The position numbers and the translations under genes were made by a program. From NCBI GenBank assembly GCA_900073065.1, contig FJOG01000031.1, positions 358,373 through 385,024 on the forward strand: a stretch of 26,652 nt of DNA. The letters run 5' to 3'. Source of the DNA: Phialocephala subalpina. Lineage: Eukaryota > Ascomycota > Leotiomycetes > Helotiales > Mollisiaceae. The notes below the pieces were generated by a model that was given only the letters and a program-made list of their open reading frames with translations, made no database searches and was not told the DNA's origin. The first letter of the stretch is position 1. Each line of letters opens with the position of its first letter. This document shows, one piece after another, positions 21,710 to 26,652 of this stretch.

Positions 21710-23866
21710 ATGGCCGAAGACTACACGTATCGCGCCTTATCTCCAGGCCGAAACACTCGGGTGCTCGATCTTCAATCTAATGGAGATCGGGATGCCCCAT
21801 TACAGTGTAATCTCCGCGAGGTTTCTCTTGACGCGTACAGGGAAATTGAGAAGGAAAGATATCACTCTAGAGACAGTTTCCAAAGGTCTTCTGGCCATAA
21901 AATAATGCCGACAACGCAAGCACATATCAAGTACCCTCTGCCCGACGGTGCTTCTCCACCAATAGATGACGGCGCCGCCGCAATCTCAACCGAAGGACAG
22001 AAGCCAGACGGAGCACTAGGTCCGCATCGATATCGCGCATTATCCTATGTTTGGGGCTCCGGGATGAGATCACATGCTTTGGGATGCGAAGGAAAGAAGA
22101 TCTTCGTGACAGAAAACTGTGATCGAGCGCTCCGGGATTTACGCGACGATACGGCCCCAATTACCTTATGGGTCGACGCTATCTGCATTAACCAGAAGGA
22201 CCCAGATGAGCGTGCACAGCAAGTGTCACTGATGAGCGAGATATATCGTTATGCTGATGAGGTTCTCATCTGGCTGGGCGAAGGTAGCGAGAGCATGGCT
22301 TACTGTTTCTCCCGTATGCCGGTTCTCAGTTGGGTAATGACCGATTGGCGTTTGCCCCAGATTTGCAGCTCAGATACTCGAACCCATAGTCGTTCCGATA
22401 CTCAAACCGATGGTCTTCAAATACTTCAGTAAGTGGGTGACCTATTGTCCTGAGACTGGGCCTCAAAAATCCTGATCTGCTAATGACAAGTTTTAGCTAA
22501 GGGTCTGTCCGTTGACGAGATAGTGGACCTGTGCTCCAAGAAATGGACCACACGCATTTGGACAGTTCAGGAGTTCTATTTCGCATACAAAACAGTCATA
22601 GTCTGTGGTAAATCAAAGGTTTCCGCCGACATATTCTACGAGTGGATTTGCATTGTTGAAAAGACTGTCAGTTGCGCTAGCCCCGAACAACTCAACAGTA
22701 TCCAGACCGGCAGACAACGGTTTCGCTCACGACAAGTTGGTGCAGAAGCACACGCTTGACTCGAGGCGGGGGCCTCCGAAAACAGTCTTTGGGCTAAACA
22801 AGGCTCGGATGCATGGCAGCTTTTCTTCCTTCTAGCCTTGGGAAGTGCGGTCCTTATCAGCCTGACGAATAATTGTGGCAACCCTCGCGACAAGATCTAC
22901 GGAATCTACAGTTTACTACCGGGATGCATCAATGAACTCCCCGATATAAACTACAAAAGAGATGAATTTCGTCTATACGAAGACTTCACGCGTGCTACGA
23001 TCCTGACCAGCGGAGCCTTCTGGCCGGCGGCTCTTCCAATTTCCGCTAATCACAACCCTAATTTGCCTTCATGGGTTCCAAACTTCAGTCTCGAGCTAGA
23101 TGACGACGCCCTTACAAAGTCGGAAAACAACCACCCATTCCAGGCGACTGGAATAGGATTACATCATAGCCAGAACACAGCTGAGATACTCCCAGCGGCG
23201 GAACATGGTACTTTTGCCTTAAAGGGGGAGTTGCTAGCTCACATTGTTGAACTAGATCGCAAGTGGCCCAAACGCGTCGAGGAGTGGGGTAACCGCTTCT
23301 TATCCTGGATTACCTTCTTTTTGGCCCGTTATACTGAGTCGCCCGGTACTGCTAGAACACATACTCCCTACCAAGCCTTTTTTCGTCTTTTGTTCAATTC
23401 TTTACTCTCCAGCGTTGCCGACGAAGACGACCTTGACGAGGAAGACGAGGAAGACGACGAAGACGACGAAGCGAGACTGGCACATGCGAAGAGAGCCTTT
23501 CCCTCGGTGGTCCAGTGGTTCGTCGATGCTGGCCAGGTGCAGAGAAACCAAGCCGGGCTCCTCACGAAGTGGCGACATCAAAGTCAAGCGGGAACGGTTG
23601 CCAATTTCTTGTGTTTTGTCTACGAGCAGGTCGGAGGCTCGACCCTTTTTCAGATGAACACAGGGAACTTCGGTAACGGCTTCGGCAATGTTAAACAGCA
23701 CGACGCCATAGCTCTACTTACTGACTGTGACTTTCCAGTCATTCTGCGGAAGGATAGGGGAAACTGGCGTTTAATTGGGCGTGCAAGGGTCCTTGAAATC
23801 GAGACGGGGCCTGCTTGGCGCCAGAGAGTCCAGTTGAGTGAGATGCAAACGTTTGTTCTGGCGTAA
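21710..23866 (+). pseudogene. HET-domain protein, three exons, with one in-frame TGA
   Basis: ATG at 21710 (MAEDYTYRALSPG). Exons 21710-22313, 22369-22428 and 22497-23866 join in phase over introns of 55 nt (GTATGC..TTTGCAG) and 68 nt (GTAAGT, branch GCTAAT, TTTTAG). Joined, they give 677 codons plus the final stop, with a TGA at 22757-22759 about 308 codons in. HET motifs are clear: YRALSYVWG, ITLWVDAICINQKDPDERAQ, EIYRYADEVLIWLGEG, then WTTRIWTVQEF in exon 3. After the TGA the same frame continues through NPRDKIYGIYSLLPG, an acidic run (about 23412-23470) and the C-terminal HIALL-type end (KQHDAIALLTDCDFPVILR, then NWRLIGRARV). TGA is one step from TGG or CGA. Either a broken allele, stop read-through, or a sequencing error. 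A single unbroken reading would be a normal-length HET protein. Confidence 0.75.
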
Positions 23867-24275
23867 TTGATTATGATTATCGGCGTAGATCAGTGAAATT
23901 TAATCGTAGCACTATATAAAATAAGAGATGTAGTTCTAAAGTCTTGAGATAACTTCCTTATCTGTTAATCTTTTATATGTATTACTTTCTGTAGTTTATT
24001 CCCTTACTTAATAAATAGAGCTCCGTTAAAGAAAGTAAGACTTAAAAATACTTAAGGTATAAAGTGGTATTATGTGGAAACTTTAGATGATGTACGCTCG
24101 ATATACAGAAGAGATTATAATTAGAACTTGTGCTACCTATTCCGAGAATATTATTGCTATTGACTTAATGTTGATATTGTTGTGTAGAAATTTGGTTGGG
24201 GTGTCCCGCGACACAGTGCATCCCGTGATGTAGGGATGAACGTTACAGTCTTTCTGCCATCCCATGATACTTTTC
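23867..24275. other. 3' flank of the right HET gene
   Basis: An AT-leaning stretch with no credible gene. AATAAA at about 24010-24015, some 145 bp behind the HET stop, is a possible polyadenylation signal. A small inverted repeat (CATCCC..GGGATG) occurs near 24219-24240. The minus-strand frame 24157-24375 runs into the 15-bp repeat array and owes its length to that repeat. Confidence 0.4.
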
Positions 24276-24365
24276 CAAGGGATACAGTGTCGAGGCGTTT
24301 ACAGACAAGGGGATTGCAGCCAAGAACTTTGAGACCAAGGGTTTTGGGTTCAAGGGATTCTAGGC
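24276..24365. repeat. 15-bp minisatellite, six units
   Basis: Six consecutive 15-bp units start at 24276, 24291, 24306, 24321, 24336 and 24351. Most begin CAAGG or CAAG and share the pattern CAAGGG-TTT-AG. Unit 2 (CGAGGCGTTTACAGA) and unit 4 (CAAGAACTTTGAGAC) are the most diverged. The period being a multiple of three gives a false minus-strand ORF with a Leu every fifth residue. Confidence 0.75.
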
Positions 24366-24425
24366 ACCCACCCAAGATCTTTCAGCCAATAAAATGATCC
24401 CGATCACCTCGCTGTATTCTCCCAA

Positions 24426-24751
24426 GAGCCATGATCTCCTAAGAACATTCTCCCGGGAGCTATAATCTCCTAGGAATATTCTCCTAAGAGCTGTGTTATC
24501 CTAGGAGCTATAGTCTCCTAGGAACATCTTCGCAGGGCCAAGTCGGTCCCAGGACCTCATCTGCTCCCAGGCCCGCTTAAGGTCCTGGGGCCGGTGAGGC
24601 TCCTGGGAGCAAGTCTCCTGGGACCCTTGGGGGTCGTAGGAGCCGGCATGATCTAGGAGTCATGACCTCCCAGTAACGTCTTCCTAGGGCTGTTAATACC
24701 CTAGGAACATTCTCCAGGAGCTAGAATCTTCTAAGAATTTTGTCTTAGTAG
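24426..24751. repeat. Degenerate 31-bp minisatellite with CCTAGG/CCCAGG palindrome cores
   Basis: Units starting with GAGC or GGCC recur with a 31-bp period (24426, 24457, 24488, then a short 17-bp unit, 24505, 24536 and further to about 24751). The unit pattern is GAGCTATAATCTCCTA followed by GGAACATTCTCC. Outer units carry CTCCTAGG or CCTAAG. The middle (24536-24650) carries CTCCCAGG and CTCCTGGGAG and is GC-rich. It lies in the 3' region of the NACHT gene, about 95 bp from its stop codon. Confidence 0.75.
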
Positions 24752-24844
24752 CCAACTTCTGGGGGGTCCGACTTATGTACATACCTCCTAACGCAGATCA
24801 ATTATGAATCCAATCTGGTCTTCTTCCAGATTCCAAGCCGAATG

Positions 24845-26617
24845 CTATCGACCCCCTTTAATGCAGGACGTGCAGGTAAGTCGAGAGCGGAGTCGAGACC
24901 ATTTTGATGGAGCGTTGACCTGCAATAGCTCGCTATTTTTTGCCACGACGGTCTTTTTTCCACTGTCTGGTCCAAGCTCGCTATTCTTTGCCACGACGGT
25001 CTTTTTTTCACTGTCTGGTCCAAGGTTCTTTCTGGTGGCCTCGTCTCTTTTCGCCTTTACTAACTCAAGTACCTCAGGGGCAAAGTGTTTCGCATTAGTG
25101 TCCAGTTGAGGCTCAAAAGGATCAGCCCCGTTGTGAAGAAGCAACATCAACAACTCAAACGTGATCGCGGACTTTCCAACGTGCTTCCAAGCGGTGCCTT
25201 GCATTAAGTCTCGCCATCCTTCCTCTGGGGCGGCTCCATGCTCTAGGAGTGCGGCAACGATCCCAAGGCTGGGTTCATTGTACGAGACCGTCTCGTCAAA
25301 TGTGAAGGCGAAATTTTTAACCGAGATTCGAAGGTAAAAAGCCAAATCTTCTTCTTGGTTGGGGCCTTGTATATCGCTGATATGTGCCCTGACATAGGGT
25401 TCCACCTGAAGTCTTACAGCCAGATGAAAAAATGATCTCATCTTGTGATTGAAAGAAATTGATTCTGGGCAATCACCGTAGGATAATGGTTCAGAGTAGC
25501 TGTCAAGCCTGTCAAGGTTATAAGCACCCTTATTCATAATTTCCTCCATGGTGCGTTTGAGTTCTTCTAAGAGACGTACTTGGGTATCCTGGGCCTTTGG
25601 GCCGTAGAGGCGAATGTCCCAAATGCAATGTACCACGTCGATCCAGAACTTTGCATGGTCCCGTAGGACGGAGGGATGCTGTTCCACAACGATGTGCTCC
25701 GTTGAGGGTAGGCAGTTGACGAGGCGTATTGTTTTGAGGGAAAATAAACGTGATATAGAAAGCCGCAAGGATGGACCGAAAGAAGCGTTCGTTGCCTCGA
25801 GAAGCTTATCCCAGACCACCGGTTTCTCGATGAAATCTTTGACAGTACGGTGGAGATAGCCGACCTTAGCTTGAGGGTCTAATTTTGCAGTGCCCTGAGG
25901 TTCTAGTAGACCCTTGCAACAGGCATTCAATCGTCGCCTCATGAGTTCGGCTCTTGATTCGAATGCCAACTTCGATAGAGGCTCCGTAGGCAATTTGTAA
26001 ACGAAGTTCGGGTCATCCTCGTCTGCATATGACAGCTCGACAATACTGATTGGCCCCGGTGAGGCTCGAACAATCTGAATTAACTGTGAGATTCTTTCGA
26101 AGTCAACAGAGTTCAAGATTCGCCAAAAAAGAGCCTCAAGGTCCACTGGAAGGGAATCCAGTCGCTTTTGCAGATCGATAAGGCGCTCTCCATCAGTTAG
26201 GCCTTCGAGTAGAGACTGCACGACAAGAATGACCCACAGGAAGACACCCTCTGCCTTTTTAGAGACGTTATTTATGAGGTCAGAGGCCGCTCGGGGTTTT
26301 TCGCATTGCAGTGCCGTGAAGCCAGGATTGTTGGACAAGTTCGTGGAACAATAATATCGGATATCCTCATATGTGAGATCCTCGAGTCTAAGACTTGGAC
26401 GAGTCTTAAAGGCGTCCTCAAAGACATTCCAAGGCCGACTGGAGACACATAACTTGACATCCGAATTCAGAAGAGACTGAATAAATTCGACCAGTTTGAC
26501 CTGTTGGGCATATTTCCCTTTGAACTCGTCCAGCCCATCGATGAGTAGAAATATCTTGTAGGACTTTGTCGTTTCTCTGATGAATAATTTAAAAGCGGAT
26601 AACAGTTCTGTTAATGT
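24845..26617 (-). CDS. NACHT-type STAND NTPase (NLR-like), C-terminal part, N-terminus outside window
   Basis: The frame is open from about 26617 to TAA at 24845 (590 codons). It opens inside the NTPase: TLTELLSAFKLFIRE, then Walker B IFLLIDGLDEF, sensor VKLCVSSRPWNVFEDAF and LRLEDLTYEDIRYY, the typical order in fungal NACHT proteins. A helical stretch with KAEGVFLWVILVVQSLLEGL and LPVDLEALFWRIL follows, as in NACHT proteins of the winged-helix/DUF7791 kind, with YLHRTVKDFIE further on. The C-terminus has ankyrin-like repeats (LGIVAALLEHGAAPEEGW, FELLMLLLHNGADPFEP). It ends in a duplicated 16-residue unit and a basic tail. Walker A is not in the window. The frame meets a TAA at 26624-26626 just behind a T-rich run and TTACAG, so an exon border or a further nonsense change lies there. 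Such proteins act as immune-type receptors in fungal non-self recognition. Confidence 0.85.
   Translation of the reverse strand, partial: TLTELLSAFKLFIRETTKSYKIFLLIDGLDEFKGKYAQQVKLVEFIQSLLNSDVKLCVSSRPWNVFEDAFKTRPSLRLEDLTYEDIRYYCSTNLSNNPGFTALQCEKPRAASDLINNVSKKAEGVFLWVILVVQSLLEGLTDGERLIDLQKRLDSLPVDLEALFWRILNSVDFERISQLIQIVRASPGPISIVELSYADEDDPNFVYKLPTEPLSKLAFESRAELMRRRLNACCKGLLEPQGTAKLDPQAKVGYLHRTVKDFIEKPVVWDKLLEATNASFGPSLRLSISRLFSLKTIRLVNCLPSTEHIVVEQHPSVLRDHAKFWIDVVHCIWDIRLYGPKAQDTQVRLLEELKRTMEEIMNKGAYNLDRLDSYSEPLSYGDCPESISFNHKMRSFFHLAVRLQVEPYVRAHISDIQGPNQEEDLAFYLRISVKNFAFTFDETVSYNEPSLGIVAALLEHGAAPEEGWRDLMQGTAWKHVGKSAITFELLMLLLHNGADPFEPQLDTNAKHFAPEVLELVKAKRDEATRKNLGPDSEKKTVVAKNSELGPDSGKKTVVAKNSELLQVNAPSKWSRLRSRLTCTSCIKGGR
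24927..25022 (-). repeat. 48-bp tandem duplication near the 3' end of the NACHT gene
   Basis: 24927-24974 and 24975-25022 differ at only a few positions. In frame they encode LGPDSEKKTVVAKNSE and LGPDSGKKTVVAKNSE. The high identity points to a recent in-frame duplication. It lies between the ankyrin-like part and the basic C-terminal tail. Confidence 0.9.
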
Positions 26618-26652
26618 CTTCCCAACGGATTAGCACTGTAAAACAAAAAAAA
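26618..26652. other. Window edge with A-rich run
   Basis: On the minus strand this reads as a T-rich run followed by TTACAG, which looks like the end of an intron in the NACHT gene. The window stops inside this run, so the upstream exons cannot be seen. Confidence 0.5.

Noticed and set aside
24157..24375. 72-codon minus-strand ORF with a Leu every fifth residue
   Set aside because: The pattern results from the 15-bp tandem repeat, whose period is a multiple of three.
26641..26652. A-run at the end as a poly(A) tail or telomere
   Set aside because: In gene orientation it is a T-run followed by TTACAG, like an intron end; no telomere repeat is present.
1..26652. CRISPR array, tRNA, rRNA or bacterial-type operon
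   Set aside because: No spaced identical repeats, no tRNA-like folds and no rRNA were seen; introns and gene families are fungal.

Overview
The window looks like nuclear DNA of a filamentous ascomycete (Pezizomycotina, perhaps Leotiomycetes; the class is a guess). The evidence is short spliceosomal introns of about 47-75 nt with GTAAGT-like donors and CTAAC/CTGAT-like branch sites, two HET-domain genes, a NACHT NTPase, a fungal caspase-like protein, and blocks of extreme AT content. In those blocks CpA and TpG are almost gone while CpG survives, which is the signature of repeat-induced point mutation (RIP).

Layout. 1-3120 is a gene-free RIP block. 3195-6732 (minus strand) holds two decayed genes of unknown function: a small membrane protein with one in-frame stop, and a multi-exon gene with two in-frame stops. 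Each of these stops is one C-to-T change (CAA/CAG to TAA/TAG) from a glutamine codon. 6802-8170 (minus) is a Gfo/Idh/MocA-type oxidoreductase with one intron and an unusual repeat-rich N-terminus. 8893-10382 (plus) is a caspase-fold protein with the His/Cys dyad visible. 10383-11304 is an older RIP-affected tract.

11310-17695 is a complete but inactivated Ty3/Gypsy chromovirus on the minus strand, with two 350-bp LTRs, a 5-bp target duplication ATTAG, reverse transcriptase, integrase and chromodomain remains, and a plus-strand accessory ORF next to its 3' LTR. 17880-18189 is a 310-bp MITE-like element with 58-bp terminal inverted repeats and a probable 9-bp target duplication.

18271-23866 holds two divergent HET-domain genes that share an 856-bp intergenic region. 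The left one (two exons, 841 aa) looks intact. The right one (three exons) carries one in-frame TGA. 23867-24844 contains two minisatellite arrays (15-bp and 31-bp units). 24845-26617 (minus) is the C-terminal part of a NACHT NTPase with ankyrin-like repeats; its Walker A region lies beyond the window edge.

HET proteins, NACHT/STAND proteins and caspase-like proteins all belong to families involved in fungal non-self recognition and regulated cell death. The window is best read as a fast-evolving allorecognition/cell-death island between RIP-silenced transposons, with several genes being lost through RIP-type nonsense mutations. That the genes act in one pathway is inference from co-location only. 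All exon boundaries were read by eye and are not backed by transcripts.
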